In this document: piece after piece, positions 15,442-24,815 of the stretch
Numbering within the stretch: position 1 is the first letter of the stretch
Layout of the letters: each line of letters opens with the position of its first letter
NCBI GenBank assembly: GCA_030694265.1
Contig: JAUXYP010000006.1
Span: 1 to 64,000, forward strand
Reading direction: 5' to 3'
Origin: Sulfuricurvum sp.
Lineage (GTDB): Bacteria; Campylobacterota; Campylobacteria; Campylobacterales; Sulfurimonadaceae
DNA length: 64,000 bases
Notes under the pieces: generated by a model
The model's input: only the letters and a program-made list of their open reading frames with translations
What the model was told of the DNA's origin: nothing
The model's database searches: none
Position numbers and translations under genes: made by a program

Positions 15442-16043
15442 TTAGAAGTCGAGTCGAAGTCCACAGTAGAATGCCTCATTATAGGTAACATTGTGACTTT
15501 TAACAGTGTGATTATTAAGATCGGGGTCAATATTACGGTATCCCACTTCAATGTGCCCATGATGGATTACCTCTGCGTCAAGGTAGGTACGGACTTCCAA
15601 GTATTTAATACCGTCTTGAAACACCAAATCTGAAGGGGCATAATACAAAGCTCCGCAAATATGCAATGGAAATGGAGTTGCCAATGGCAATTTCATATCC
15701 GCTTCTAATCCTAAAGGAATAGCGGAATAACGCTCACCGTCAAATTTGGTATATTCCCCTTTGATCCCAAGACCTAAAGACAAACCCGCAACACCCTCCA
15801 CCGGACGCATGACCTTAAATGACACTTCCTTTAATGGACTGATATCTTCGATTTTATCGCTATTTCTTTCATCACCATTTAAAATCCGTGCTCCAGCGTA
15901 AGCCCCCTCTAATGGAACCCCCATTTTTGACAAATCAAAAAGAACTTGTCCTTCAACTTCTTTATCGTTAAGATTGAACTCTACTTGATGTGCTGCAAAC
16001 GCAGAAGTGACGATCAAAGCGCCAAAAATATTTTTTTCATCAT
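15442..16043 (-). CDS. YfaZ-like outer-membrane protein, frameshift in signal peptide
   Basis: The long frame encodes a beta-barrel-like protein: amphipathic strands throughout (VPLEGAYAGARIL, LSLGLGIKGEYTKF, HIEVGYRNIDPD), ending in the outer-membrane signature GLRLDF. It resembles the YfaZ family. The start is broken: a proper ribosome site (AAGGAAAT) and two ATGs (16038-16043) begin a signal peptide (MMKKIFLAL) that hits a stop after nine codons, while the rest of the signal (IVTSAFA) continues in another frame. An extra A in the run of seven (16031-16037) would restore one frame: MMKKNIFGALIVTSAFA. It could be a sequencing error, phase variation or a young pseudogene. Confidence 0.7.
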
Positions 16044-16132
16044 AATATTTCCTTGTATCTATAAGCGTGCGCTGCATTTACTACTTTAATTTGCTTGAGT
16101 TAGACTGTATTAGAAGGGATTGTTTTAAGTGG

Positions 16133-16208
16133 TGGTGGCTAATCTCGGAATCGAACCAAGGACACGCAGATTTTCAGTCTACTGCTCTACCGACTGAGCT
16201 AATTAGCC
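16133..16208 (-). tRNA. tRNA-Phe (GAA)
   Basis: A 76-base cloverleaf on the minus strand with the CCA encoded. The acceptor stem GGCTAAT/ATTAGCC, D-arm AGCTCAGTCGGTAGAGC, anticodon loop CTGAAAA (anticodon GAA) and T-loop TTCGATT are all present, with discriminator A. Confidence 0.97.
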
Positions 16209-16225
16209 ACGTTTTGTGGAGTGCA

Positions 16226-16231
16226 ATTATA
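16226..16231 (-). promoter_or_regulatory. putative -10 of tRNA-Phe
   Basis: Perfect TATAAT on the minus strand, 17 bases before the mature 5' end of tRNA-Phe and just after the terminator-like hairpin behind murD, so the tRNA has its own promoter. Confidence 0.6.
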
Positions 16232-16238
16232 GCCATAC

Positions 16239-16256
16239 AAGCTTAAAAATAAGCTT
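16239..16256 (-). terminator. hairpin behind murD
   Basis: Arms AAGCTTA and TAAGCTT with a four-base loop (TTTT on the minus strand), six bases after the murD stop. There is only a short T-stretch afterwards, so termination may be weak. Confidence 0.5.
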
Positions 16257-16261
16257 AAATG

Positions 16262-17470
16262 CTATTTTGTGGTAATTGCAAGTTCTTTGAACAAATTTCC
16301 GCGCTGTGCATAGGAGCTAAACTGGTCTAGGCTTGCTGCGGCGGGTGAAAGCATAGCGATCGTGTTTCGAGTGTGCTTCTTGTTAATCTGCTCGACAGCG
16401 ACATCCAAAGTATGACAAAGGGTATAGGGAACGGCATATTGTTGACAAAGCGTCTCTAGCCGCAAAGCATTGGCCCCAATAGCATAAACGTGTACGTCAT
16501 ACTGCTTAAGAGGAGTAAATAGCTCTTCGAGTTCCACTCCTTTATCATCTCCTCCCAAAACGAGAAGTATCGGATAGGCGGCATAAGTGCGAAGCGCTGC
16601 GAGAGTAGCATCGATGTTGGTGGCTTTAGAGTCGTTGATCCAAAGACGATTTTTAGTATCACGAAATTCCTCTTGGCGGTGAGGGTCGAGGATGAAAGCA
16701 TTGATCTTATCGTAATCACAGCGGTCATACAGGATTTTATCAATCCCCATGGCGATCATCGCATCCATGAGAAATGCTCCCTTGAATTTGATCTTACTGG
16801 CATCAAATCCAAAATATCGGGCCAGATCTTTTTCATGCTCATAAACGATTTTAAAGCCTTTTGTAGGGGCATCTGCAAACATTTTTGGAAGAATGATTGC
16901 TTCTCCCTCCTTCATCATAGACAGAGGTTTGAGTTTGGCTTCATAATAGGCTTCCATGCTTCCATGCCAGCTGACATGATCGGGAGTTACAGGGAGGAGG
17001 GCATAGATATTGGGGCAGGCAATGTTATTGTAATGCATGCTAAAAGAGCTGGTTTCCAAAATCCATATCGGAGCTTCGTGAGACATTTCGGCCAACGGTG
17101 TTCCAATATTGCCACCGCTGATAGCCCCTTTGTCACAAAGGAGGTGCTCAACCATTTGTGTGGTCGTGGTTTTGCCATTGGTACCACTTATCCAGATTGA
17201 AAAGGGCATCTTTGGAGTAAAAAAGTCGTATTCACTGATAAGATGAGTCGCCTTTTGAATAAGCGGATGCTCTGGGGGAAATCCAGGAGATGGGATCTCG
17301 TGGGTGTACAGACGTGAATCAAATTCACTGATTGGCTTGAGATAGTTTCCCTCTTCATCGGTAAATGGTTTCGTCACTTTATCATCAAAAAAAGTACATG
17401 GCCCGTAAGCTTTGGCAATAGCACGTGTTGTTTTTCCATACCCGAAACAGGCAATATTCATACGCTGCAT
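16262..17470 (-). CDS. murD: UDP-N-acetylmuramoylalanine--D-glutamate ligase
   Basis: A 402-residue cytoplasmic Mur ligase that adds D-Glu to UDP-MurNAc-L-Ala in peptidoglycan synthesis. The ATP site is GTNGKTTT (residues 96-103); the central-domain ETSSFSM and the C-terminal GGDDKGVELEEL and LSPAAASLDQFSSYAQRG are MurD hallmarks. The ATG at 17470 overlaps the mraY stop (TAATG), which suggests coupling; a second ATG three codons on (17461) is an alternative. The N-terminal Rossmann domain is short, as in other Campylobacterota. It is followed by a hairpin and tRNA-Phe. Confidence 0.93.
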   Translation of the reverse strand: MQRMNIACFGYGKTTRAIAKAYGPCTFFDDKVTKPFTDEEGNYLKPISEFDSRLYTHEIPSPGFPPEHPLIQKATHLISEYDFFTPKMPFSIWISGTNGKTTTTQMVEHLLCDKGAISGGNIGTPLAEMSHEAPIWILETSSFSMHYNNIACPNIYALLPVTPDHVSWHGSMEAYYEAKLKPLSMMKEGEAIILPKMFADAPTKGFKIVYEHEKDLARYFGFDASKIKFKGAFLMDAMIAMGIDKILYDRCDYDKINAFILDPHRQEEFRDTKNRLWINDSKATNIDATLAALRTYAAYPILLVLGGDDKGVELEELFTPLKQYDVHVYAIGANALRLETLCQQYAVPYTLCHTLDVAVEQINKKHTRNTIAMLSPAAASLDQFSSYAQRGNLFKELAITTK

Positions 17471-18528
17471 TAACGGATCTTTAGGGTGATGATTGCAAGA
17501 ATGTTGGATAAGAGGGCAATAATCCAAAATCGGACGATGATCTTGTTCTCGGCCCATTGTTTTAGTTCAAAATGATGGTGAATCGGTGCCATTAAAAAGA
17601 CCCGTTTTTGACGCAGTTTGAAACTTCCCACCTGGACGATTACCGAAACAGTTTCGATAACAAATATCAGACCGATGAGGATAAGAAGAATCTCGCTTTT
17701 ACTGATGATGGCCATATAAGCGATAAAAGCACCAAGAGTTAATGAACCGCTGTCCCCCATAAAAACTTGAGCAGGATGACAGTTAAACCATAGGAACCCC
17801 AACAGCGAACCGATTAGTGCCATGGCGATAATGACCACCTCACCTGCCGGTATTTTTGGCATGAGCAAGTAGTGAGCTAATGCAGCATTTCCGACAATGT
17901 AGACAATAACACTCAACGAGAGCAGTGCAAAGATAGAAGGAACTGTTGCTAATCCATCCAATCCATCCGTCAAATTGACGGCGTTAGAGGTTGCAATAAT
18001 GACCAATACCCAAAAGGCAATGCTAAAATCACCCATATCAAAAAGGCTTGTTTTGACAAAAGGGACGTAAAATCCGGTTTCGAGTTTTGCGACCAAGATC
18101 AAGAAAATACCAATTCCAAGACCAAAAAAGATTTGCAGAAACATTTTTGAACGTGCGCTGAGACCTGATAAATTATGGCCGCCGCGAATTTTGCCCCAGT
18201 CATCGGTAAAGCCGATATAGGAATAAAAAACAAGCGTTAAAAGACCACCAATTACATAAGGGTTAGCAATATTAACGGTTAGCAATGAAGCAATAATGGT
18301 GGAGAAAGCAAAGACAATACCCCCCATTGTAGGGGTTTTTGCTTTTCCCTGATGGGCACTTACATATTCGTTGATCGGTTGAACACGAGCGGATCGTTGA
18401 GCCCAAGAGATAAAGCGAGGCATAAGAAACATTGTTAAGAAAAGGCCAATAAAAAATGCCACCCCTGCACGTAAGGTGATATATTGGAATAAGTTGATTC
18501 CGAACGTTGTGTATAACCAGTGTAGCAT
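17470..18528 (-). CDS. mraY: phospho-N-acetylmuramoyl-pentapeptide-transferase
   Basis: A 352-residue inner-membrane enzyme with ten predicted helices that makes lipid I from UDP-MurNAc-pentapeptide and undecaprenyl phosphate. Diagnostic loops: TPTMGG, DDWGK (Asp-Asp motif), NAVNLTDGLDGLA with the catalytic Asp, MGDSGSL and PIHHHFEL. I chose the ATG at 18528 (MLHWLYTTFGI), the normal family start; the frame extends 13 codons further without support. mraY-murD diverges from gpmI with a 90-base shared region. Confidence 0.95.
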   Translation of the reverse strand: MLHWLYTTFGINLFQYITLRAGVAFFIGLFLTMFLMPRFISWAQRSARVQPINEYVSAHQGKAKTPTMGGIVFAFSTIIASLLTVNIANPYVIGGLLTLVFYSYIGFTDDWGKIRGGHNLSGLSARSKMFLQIFFGLGIGIFLILVAKLETGFYVPFVKTSLFDMGDFSIAFWVLVIIATSNAVNLTDGLDGLATVPSIFALLSLSVIVYIVGNAALAHYLLMPKIPAGEVVIIAMALIGSLLGFLWFNCHPAQVFMGDSGSLTLGAFIAYMAIISKSEILLILIGLIFVIETVSVIVQVGSFKLRQKRVFLMAPIHHHFELKQWAENKIIVRFWIIALLSNILAIITLKIR

Positions 18529-18580
18529 GTAGTAGACTCTTTGTGTTCGGGATGTAAAGCAATGCAAAGTGATATTTTAA

Positions 18581-18586
18581 TATAAT
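18581..18586 (+). promoter_or_regulatory. putative -10 of gpmI-fabG
   Basis: TATAAT preceded by an AT-rich stretch, giving a leader of about 26 bases with a strong AAGGAG site. Confidence 0.55.
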
Positions 18587-18618
18587 CGGCAAAAAGTTTG
18601 ATTAATCAAGGAGAAGTT

Positions 18619-20094
18619 TTGAGAAAAAAAACCGTTTTAGTCATTACTGATGGGATCGGGTATTCTCCTAAGCACGATTTCAATGCGTTTCGTGCAGCCA
18701 AAAAACCGACATACGATTGGCTGTTTCAAGAAGTACCTCACTCGTTGATTGATACATCGGGGCTTAGTGTCGGGTTGCCTGAGGGTCAAATGGGAAATTC
18801 CGAAGTGGGACATATGAGTATTGGCAGCGGTCGGGTCTTGTATCAGGATCTCGTTAAAATTTCTCTGGCACTGGAAGATGGCAGTTTCGCACGTAATGTC
18901 CCCTTTATTGATTTACTAAAAGCCTCTAATCGGCTTCATCTGATTGCCCTTATGAGTGATGGCGGAGTTCATTCGCACATCGATCATCTTCTGGGTGTGG
19001 CTGAGATTGCCGCTACCGCGGGCCACGAAGTATGGCTACATTTGATTACCGATGGACGCGATGTAGCACCTACCTCCGCATCGCTTTTTTTGCAAACCGT
19101 TCTTGCGCATGGGGATAAAAACATTAAAATAGCCACCTTAGGCGGACGTTTTTATGCGATGGATCGTGATAACCGATGGGACCGTATTCAAAAAGGGTAC
19201 GATGCAATTGTGTCAGCTCATCCGAAGAGTGAACAAAGTGTTTCTGATTATATTGAAAATGCGTATGCAAAAGGAGAGACGGATGAATTTATTACTCCGT
19301 GTGCCTTTGACGGTTATGATGGTTTTAGGGAAGGGGATTCAGTCTTAACGCTTAACTTTAGAAGTGATCGTATGCGTCAATTCGCGTCTGCCCTTGGGGA
19401 TATTGCTTTTAAAGGTTTTGAACGCACCTACATTCCGGTTCACTTGGCAACAATGACGCAGTATGATAAAAATCTTCCGCTTCCGGTACTTTTTCCAAAA
19501 GATGCGCCGGAAAACACCTTGGCGGAAGTGATCTCAAATGCCGGTTTACGTCAGCTTCATACGGCAGAAACAGAAAAATATGCCCATGTGACTTTTTTCT
19601 TTAATGGCGGTATTGAAGAACCGTATGAAAATGAGACCCGTGTATTGATTCCAAGCCCGCAAGTCAAAACGTACGATTTGCAACCTGCTATGAGCGCACC
19701 TGAAGTAGGGGATGCGGTTGTCACAGCAATGGATGAAGGGTACGATTTTGTGGTGGTCAATTTTGCGAATGGCGATATGGTGGGACATACGGGGAATTAT
19801 GAAGCGGCAATTTTAGGTGTAGAAGCGGTAGATAAAGAGTTGTCTCGGATTGTTGAAGCAAGTAAACGTAATGATTATGCAGTGGTAATTACATCGGATC
19901 ACGGCAATTGTGAAGAGATGTGTGATGATGCCGGTAATACACTTACCAATCACACGGTGGGAAAAGTATGGTGTTTTGTGTTGGATGATGAGGTTAAAGA
20001 GGTTCATCCTGGGGCACTCAACAATGTAGCACCTACCGTTTTAAAACTTATGGGAATTGAAAAACCCTTAGAGATGGATCAGGCACTTATTTAA
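18619..20094 (+). CDS. gpmI: 2,3-bisphosphoglycerate-independent phosphoglycerate mutase
   Basis: A 491-residue Mn2+ enzyme that interconverts 3- and 2-phosphoglycerate in glycolysis/gluconeogenesis. The alkaline-phosphatase fold metal ligands are visible in TDGIGYSP (Asp11) and near the C-terminus (NFANGDMVGHTGNYEA, TSDHGNCEEM); the phosphoryl-accepting Ser61 lies in MGNSEVGHMSIG. I chose the TTG at 18619 because AAGGAG lies five bases before it; the frame opens at another TTG (18598) with no ribosome site. It starts the fatty-acid gene run. Confidence 0.95.
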   Translation: MRKKTVLVITDGIGYSPKHDFNAFRAAKKPTYDWLFQEVPHSLIDTSGLSVGLPEGQMGNSEVGHMSIGSGRVLYQDLVKISLALEDGSFARNVPFIDLLKASNRLHLIALMSDGGVHSHIDHLLGVAEIAATAGHEVWLHLITDGRDVAPTSASLFLQTVLAHGDKNIKIATLGGRFYAMDRDNRWDRIQKGYDAIVSAHPKSEQSVSDYIENAYAKGETDEFITPCAFDGYDGFREGDSVLTLNFRSDRMRQFASALGDIAFKGFERTYIPVHLATMTQYDKNLPLPVLFPKDAPENTLAEVISNAGLRQLHTAETEKYAHVTFFFNGGIEEPYENETRVLIPSPQVKTYDLQPAMSAPEVGDAVVTAMDEGYDFVVVNFANGDMVGHTGNYEAAILGVEAVDKELSRIVEASKRNDYAVVITSDHGNCEEMCDDAGNTLTNHTVGKVWCFVLDDEVKEVHPGALNNVAPTVLKLMGIEKPLEMDQALI

Positions 20095-20109
20095 CTATAA
20101 AGGAATTAG

Positions 20110-20853
20110 ATGAAGTTCACAGGTAAAAATGTATTGGTAACAGGTTCAAGCCGAGGAATCGGTGCGGAAGTAGCACGTGTATTAGCGGGTTATGGTCTAA
20201 AAGTATGGATAAATTACCGTAGTGGTGCTGATGCGGCAGATGCGGTTAAAGCGCAAATCGAAGCAGCAGGCGGCAGTGCAGCGGTCATCGGATTTGATGT
20301 AGCGGATGAAGCAGCCTTTGTCGATGCGATTAAAACCATTGTAGATGCGGATGGCGAACTCTCTTATTTGGTTAACAATGCAGGGATAACAAAAGACGGA
20401 TTGGCTATGCGTATGAAAAGTGAAGACTTTATGGCAGTTATCAATGCCAACTTGCTTTCAGCTTTTGTCGGCTGCCGTGAGTCATTTAAAGTAATGCGAA
20501 AGAAAAAGTTTGGTGCAATCGTCAATATCGCCTCTATCGTAGGGGAAACTGGTAATGCAGGTCAAACGAATTATGCAGCGTCAAAAGGTGGTGTGATAGC
20601 AATGACGAAAAGCTTCGCGCAAGAAGCTGCAACGAGCGGTATCCGATACAACACAGTGACTCCAGGATTCATAGCTACCGATATGACGGATGTTCTTAGT
20701 GATGAGGTTAAAGCAACATTTACTTCAAAGATTCCTATGGGACGTTTTGGTGAGCCTAAAGAAGTCGCTGAAGCAACGGCTTTTTTACTGAGTGACCACT
20801 CAACTTACATTACAGGTGAGACTCTAAAAGTTAACGGCGGAATGTTCATGTAA
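20110..20853 (+). CDS. fabG: 3-oxoacyl-[acyl-carrier-protein] reductase
   Basis: A 247-residue short-chain dehydrogenase for the first reduction of type II fatty-acid elongation. NADPH-binding TGSSRGIG (11-18), NNAG (89-92) and the catalytic triad Ser142, Tyr155, Lys159 (NYAASKGG) are all present. It follows gpmI by 15 bases and precedes acpP, a conserved Campylobacterota order. The ribosome site AAAGGAA precedes the ATG. Confidence 0.95.
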   Translation: MKFTGKNVLVTGSSRGIGAEVARVLAGYGLKVWINYRSGADAADAVKAQIEAAGGSAAVIGFDVADEAAFVDAIKTIVDADGELSYLVNNAGITKDGLAMRMKSEDFMAVINANLLSAFVGCRESFKVMRKKKFGAIVNIASIVGETGNAGQTNYAASKGGVIAMTKSFAQEAATSGIRYNTVTPGFIATDMTDVLSDEVKATFTSKIPMGRFGEPKEVAEATAFLLSDHSTYITGETLKVNGGMFM

Positions 20854-20895
20854 AAAGTCTTAAGGGTAATATTTTGCCACTTAAGCTAAATATGT

Positions 20896-20901
20896 TATAA
20901 T
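20896..20901 (+). promoter_or_regulatory. putative -10 of acpP
   Basis: TATAAT in the 82-base fabG-acpP gap. An internal promoter fits the high demand for ACP. Two CTTAAG hexamers upstream (20862 and 20880 areas) can pair but make a weak hairpin. Confidence 0.55.
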
Positions 20902-20935
20902 TTCTACGATTTTACTCATTAAAACAGGAGCTATT

Positions 20936-21166
20936 ATGGCGCTATTGGAAGATATTAAAGAAGTAGTTGTTGAACAACTAAGTGTTAACCCGGATGAAGT
21001 TAAAGCGGATTCTAAATTCGTAGAAGACCTTGGTGCAGACAGTCTTGACGTTGTTGAATTGGTAATGGCTCTTGAAGAGAAATTCGATATCGAAATTCCT
21101 GATGATGAAGCAGAAAAAATCCAAACAGTTCAAGATGTAATTAATTACATCGAAGGTAAAAAGTAG
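20936..21166 (+). CDS. acpP: acyl carrier protein
   Basis: A 76-residue acidic four-helix protein that carries growing acyl chains. The 4'-phosphopantetheine attachment Ser36 is in the canonical motif [11 protein letters not shown] strong ribosome site (ACAGGAG) and its own -10 precede it. It is followed by a hairpin and then fabF. Confidence 0.97.
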   Translation: MALLEDIKEVVVEQLSVNPDEVKADSKFVEDLGADSLDVVELVMALEEKFDIEIPDDEAEKIQTVQDVINYIEGKK

Positions 21167-21175
21167 TCATTTTAT

Positions 21176-21191
21176 CAAGGCAACAGCCTTG
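21176..21191 (+). terminator. hairpin between acpP and fabF
   Basis: CAAGGC, loop AACA, GCCTTG, ten bases after the acpP stop. No T-run follows directly (one of six T comes about 35 bases later), so it may be a processing or partial-termination site that sets the ACP excess. Confidence 0.4.
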
Positions 21192-21233
21192 GTATTCAGC
21201 CATTTAATATTTGGCCTTAGATGTTTTTTCATT

Positions 21234-21239
21234 TATAAT
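21234..21239 (+). promoter_or_regulatory. putative -10 of fabF-accA
   Basis: TATAAT in the acpP-fabF gap, about 45 bases before the GTG start of fabF. Confidence 0.5.
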
Positions 21240-21283
21240 TTTAACGAAGAAATATCTAAGATCAGTGATCAGCAGGAGAAGAT

Positions 21284-22501
21284 GTGAAACGAATAGTAGT
21301 AACCGGTATGGGCATGATCAATGCCGTAGGTCATGATAAAGAGAGCTCATTTAAAGCTATGTGTGATGGTGAATGCGGTATTGATAGGATTACTATTTTC
21401 GATCCTTCGACGCACAGTGCTCAAATTGCTGGTGAAGTAAAGAATTTTGATCCTGAAACGGTTATGGATGCACGAGAAGTAAAAAAAGCAGACCGCTTTA
21501 TTCATCTTGGTATCAAAGCAGCACAAGAAGCAATGGCAGATGCCAACTTTCCGGAAGGATTTGATAAAGAGCGTTTTGGAATCAGTGCAGCTTCTGGAAT
21601 CGGCGGACTTCCTTCCATTGAGCGAAGTTCTATTATTTTAGAAACCAAAGGGGCGCGTCGTATCTCTCCTTTCTTTATCCCTGGGGCATTGGTCAACATG
21701 CTTGGGGGGTTCGTAAGCATCGATCATGGTTTAATAGGGCCTAACCTTTCATGCGTGACAGCGTGTGCAGCAGGTACACATGGTATTAGTGAAGCCGCAA
21801 AAACAATCATGACGGGCGGAGCAGACCAAATGTTGGTGGTTGCGGCAGAGTCAGCGATTACTGGTGTCGGTGTGGGCGGATTTGCCTCTATGAAAGCGCT
21901 TAGCACACGTAACGATGATCCAAAACATGCTTCACGCCCTTTTGATGCACAGCGTGATGGATTTGTTATGGGGGAGGGTGCTGCTGCCTTGGTTTTAGAA
22001 GAGTATGACGCGGCAGTTGCTCGCGGTGCACATATTTATGCAGAGTTGATTGGATTTGGAGAAAGCGGTGATGCAAGCCATATTACATCACCAAGTCTCG
22101 ATGGCCCGCTTCGGGCTATGAAAGCCGCGTTAAGAATGGCAGGTAATCCGAAAATTGATTACATCAATGCCCATGGGACAAGTACTCCTACCAATGATAA
22201 AAATGAAACAGCGGCCATAAAATCCGCATTTGGCGGAAAAGAGAACTGTCCTCCGATCAGTTCAACAAAAGGACAAACGGGGCACTGTTTAGGTGCTGCT
22301 GGTGGCATTGAAGCAGTTGTTGCTATCATGGCAATGCGTGATGGTATTATCCCTCCAACGATTAACTATGAGCATTCGGATGAAAATTGTGACTTAGATG
22401 TCGTTCCTAATGTTGCGCGTAAAGCAGAGTTAAACATCGTTATGAGCAATTCATTTGGATTTGGCGGCACAAACGGCGTCGTTATTTTCAAAAAAATCTA
22501 A
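21284..22501 (+). CDS. fabF: beta-ketoacyl-ACP synthase II
   Basis: A 405-residue condensing enzyme of fatty-acid elongation. The catalytic triad is complete: Cys161 (TACAAGTHGI), His297 (NAHGTSTP) and His334 (KGQTGHCLGAAGG). The GTG start follows AGGAGAAG. The pair fabF-accA is separated by nine bases. Length and motifs fit FabF rather than FabB or FabH. Confidence 0.95.
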   Translation: MKRIVVTGMGMINAVGHDKESSFKAMCDGECGIDRITIFDPSTHSAQIAGEVKNFDPETVMDAREVKKADRFIHLGIKAAQEAMADANFPEGFDKERFGISAASGIGGLPSIERSSIILETKGARRISPFFIPGALVNMLGGFVSIDHGLIGPNLSCVTACAAGTHGISEAAKTIMTGGADQMLVVAAESAITGVGVGGFASMKALSTRNDDPKHASRPFDAQRDGFVMGEGAAALVLEEYDAAVARGAHIYAELIGFGESGDASHITSPSLDGPLRAMKAALRMAGNPKIDYINAHGTSTPTNDKNETAAIKSAFGGKENCPPISSTKGQTGHCLGAAGGIEAVVAIMAMRDGIIPPTINYEHSDENCDLDVVPNVARKAELNIVMSNSFGFGGTNGVVIFKKI

Positions 22502-22510
22502 AGGCTTCCA

Positions 22511-23446
22511 TTGGCTACCTATCTTGATTTTGAACAAACGATTTGTCAAATACAAGAGGAAATAATTGCTGCAGAAATTCGTTATGACCATCATGCAGTT
22601 GATATCCTCAAAAGTGATCTTGAAAAAGAGGTTATTAAAACCTACGCAAATCTCTCCCCTTATCAGGAATTGCAATTGGCGCGTCACCAAGACCGCCCTT
22701 ATGCGATTGATTACATCAACTTGTTGCTTGATAAGAAATATGAGTTACACGGAGACCGCCATTTCCGAGACGATCTTGCCATTGTTTGCTATATCGGTTA
22801 TATCGGTGAAGAACGGGTAATGATTATCGGTGAGCAAAAAGGGCGCGGTACCAAAAATAAGCTCAAGCGTAATTTTGGAATGCCAAATCCTGAAGGGTAT
22901 CGTAAAGCCCTTCGTGTCGCTAAAATGGCAGAAAAGTTTAAAATCCCTCTTTTGATGCTGATTGATACTCCGGGTGCCTATCCAGGTCTTGGTGCAGAAG
23001 AGCGCAATCAAAGTGAAGCTATTGCCCGTAATCTACTGGAACTTTCCAATTTGAATACCATTACCGTTTCTGTTGTGATCGGTGAGGGTGGAAGCGGTGG
23101 TGCTTTGGCTATCGGCGTTGCCGATAAACTCGCTATGATGCGTTATTCGGTATTTAGCGTTATTTCGCCGGAAGGGTGTTCGGCTATTTTGTGGAACGAT
23201 CCTACCAAGGTAGAAGCAGCAACGAAAGCGCTTAAGATTACGAGTGCCGATTTGAAGTCATTGGATTTGATCGATGATATTATCCCTGAGCCACTTATTG
23301 GTGCCCACAGAGATAAAGCGGGGGCAGCAGAAGCAATCAAATCGTATTTTATATCACAAATTGAATCGCTTAAAAAACTAAGTGATTCTGAGCGCTTAGA
23401 GCAGCGATACAATCGTCTTGTCTCTGTAGGACGCTACTCCGAGTAG
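22511..23446 (+). CDS. accA: acetyl-CoA carboxylase carboxyltransferase subunit alpha
   Basis: A 311-residue subunit that, with AccD, moves CO2 from biotin to acetyl-CoA for malonyl-CoA synthesis. The family features [25 protein letters not shown] and the oxyanion-hole stretch [20 protein letters not shown] are clear. The start is TTG (TTGGCTACC) preceded by AAAGG. Its last 13 bases overlap the exonuclease gene tail to tail. accD is not in the window. Confidence 0.95.
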   Translation: MATYLDFEQTICQIQEEIIAAEIRYDHHAVDILKSDLEKEVIKTYANLSPYQELQLARHQDRPYAIDYINLLLDKKYELHGDRHFRDDLAIVCYIGYIGEERVMIIGEQKGRGTKNKLKRNFGMPNPEGYRKALRVAKMAEKFKIPLLMLIDTPGAYPGLGAEERNQSEAIARNLLELSNLNTITVSVVIGEGGSGGALAIGVADKLAMMRYSVFSVISPEGCSAILWNDPTKVEAATKALKITSADLKSLDLIDDIIPEPLIGAHRDKAGAAEAIKSYFISQIESLKKLSDSERLEQRYNRLVSVGRYSE

Positions 23447-24231
23447 GAGGGCTCTTTTTCTTCAACCTTCTTTGGGGTCGGCTTGAGTCGCTTCAGCCGT
23501 TTAGCCTCTTTTGAAAAAGCAATCAACTCTTCGCATGTATGTATCGATTTTGGAATCAATGGTAAGGTTCGTTTGAGAAGTTTTGTTGTTGTCATGGCAT
23601 CTGAAAGTGCGCGATGATGCGTTGCTTCACGGTAGAGTTCTAATTGTTCATTGAGGTAGGCCAGCCCGTATCGTTCGCTTTCTATAGTGCGTTCTGCAAG
23701 ATCAATGGTACATAATGAGCGGTTTAGTAAAGCGTCTAAGCCGACACGCTCCATCATCGCGGATACAAAATTATAATCAAACTTCGCATCATGACCTACA
23801 AAGACAGCATCCCCTAAAAAAAGCCGAAATTCATGCATAACTTTTGCAAGAGCCGGAGCCTTCAGTGTTTGCTGTACGCTGATTCCTGTTATCTCTTGTA
23901 TTTGTTTTGAAATATCTGTTGCATAAACCAAGCTGTCAAACGTATCGATAATAATACCGTTTTGAAGTTTTACAGCCCCTATTTCTATAATTTGATGTTG
24001 AGATGGCTTTGAACCATTAGTTTCAACATCGACAATACAAAAGAGAGTGTCCTTGACGGGGGTATAGGTACTGCTTAAGCAATAGAAATTGTCTTTTAAT
24101 ACCAGATTTAATCCTTGGGCTTGCAACAGTTCAAGGGCTAATGAACTTGGCTGCGGAAGAAGCGATTCAAATTCCTCTTTTGGAATTCCTTTTTTGGTCA
24201 AACGTGCAAACAGTTTTGGATCAAGCTTCAC
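23434..24231 (-). CDS. DnaQ-family 3'-5' exonuclease (Pol III epsilon-like)
   Basis: A 265-residue protein with a DEDDh exonuclease core: Asp68 and Glu70 (IVDVETNG), Asp152 ([10 protein letters not shown]), His206 and Asp211 (HRALSDA). The 60-residue N-terminal extension is not part of the nuclease and is seen in Campylobacterota homologues. It may be the proofreading subunit or a separate exonuclease; no tau/clamp-binding motif is obvious. GTG start overlapping the trpF stop (GTGA), so it is coupled to trpF and rpe. Confidence 0.88.
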   Translation of the reverse strand: MKLDPKLFARLTKKGIPKEEFESLLPQPSSLALELLQAQGLNLVLKDNFYCLSSTYTPVKDTLFCIVDVETNGSKPSQHQIIEIGAVKLQNGIIIDTFDSLVYATDISKQIQEITGISVQQTLKAPALAKVMHEFRLFLGDAVFVGHDAKFDYNFVSAMMERVGLDALLNRSLCTIDLAERTIESERYGLAYLNEQLELYREATHHRALSDAMTTTKLLKRTLPLIPKSIHTCEELIAFSKEAKRLKRLKPTPKKVEEKEPSYSE

Positions 24232-24815
24232 GCTTTTGCCTTTTGAATAAAAGATTTTACCAAAAGTGGGTCTTTTTTACCTTTGGAAGCTTCAACACCG
24301 CTGCTAACATCAACACCGTAAAATCCATAGGATTTTAGGGAAGTAACATTGGTAGTATCCAATCCGCCTGCAAGAATGATTTTAGAGCAATCGACATTCT
24401 CAAACCATTCAATATTGAGTCGCTTTCCGCTTCCTCCGAAGTTATCGCAGTAGGCATCAATGAGTCGATAGTGATCAGAATATTTAGCTATATCTTCTTT
24501 GCATTGTGCGCGAATGACACGTAAAGATGGAAAGTTAAGTATTTGGAAAAAGGATTCACTTACCTCAAAATGTATTTGTGCGAGTGTGCATCCAGTAGAT
24601 AAGCAGACGCTTCGGATATGGTCTGAAGTTTCATTGACAAAAAGAGCTACTTTTTCGATAAAGGGAGGAAGATTTTTGATAATTTCTCGTGCATTTTCAG
24701 GGGTAATAAAGCGAGGAGATTGCGGATAAAAAACAAATCCAAGAGCATCTGCCCCTGCCTCAATGGCACATTGTGCATCTTCAAGGGAGGTTATGCCGCA
24801 AATTTTGACTCTCAT
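24228..24815 (-). CDS. trpF: phosphoribosylanthranilate isomerase
   Basis: A 195-residue TIM-barrel enzyme of tryptophan synthesis. The N-terminus KICGITSLEDA with its active-site Cys, the DALGFVFYPQSPR motif and the C-terminal phosphate site (GVDVSSGVEASKGKKD) are diagnostic. It is separated from the other trp genes and sits between rpe and an exonuclease, with ATGA and GTGA overlaps on both sides. Its regulation is therefore probably independent of trp attenuation. Confidence 0.94.
   Translation of the reverse strand: MRVKICGITSLEDAQCAIEAGADALGFVFYPQSPRFITPENAREIIKNLPPFIEKVALFVNETSDHIRSVCLSTGCTLAQIHFEVSESFFQILNFPSLRVIRAQCKEDIAKYSDHYRLIDAYCDNFGGSGKRLNIEWFENVDCSKIILAGGLDTTNVTSLKSYGFYGVDVSSGVEASKGKKDPLLVKSFIQKAKA

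Noticed and set aside
20860-20890. Palindromic CTTAAG pair between fabG and acpP as a terminator
   Set aside because: The hexamers are short, need bulges to pair, and have no T-run after them.
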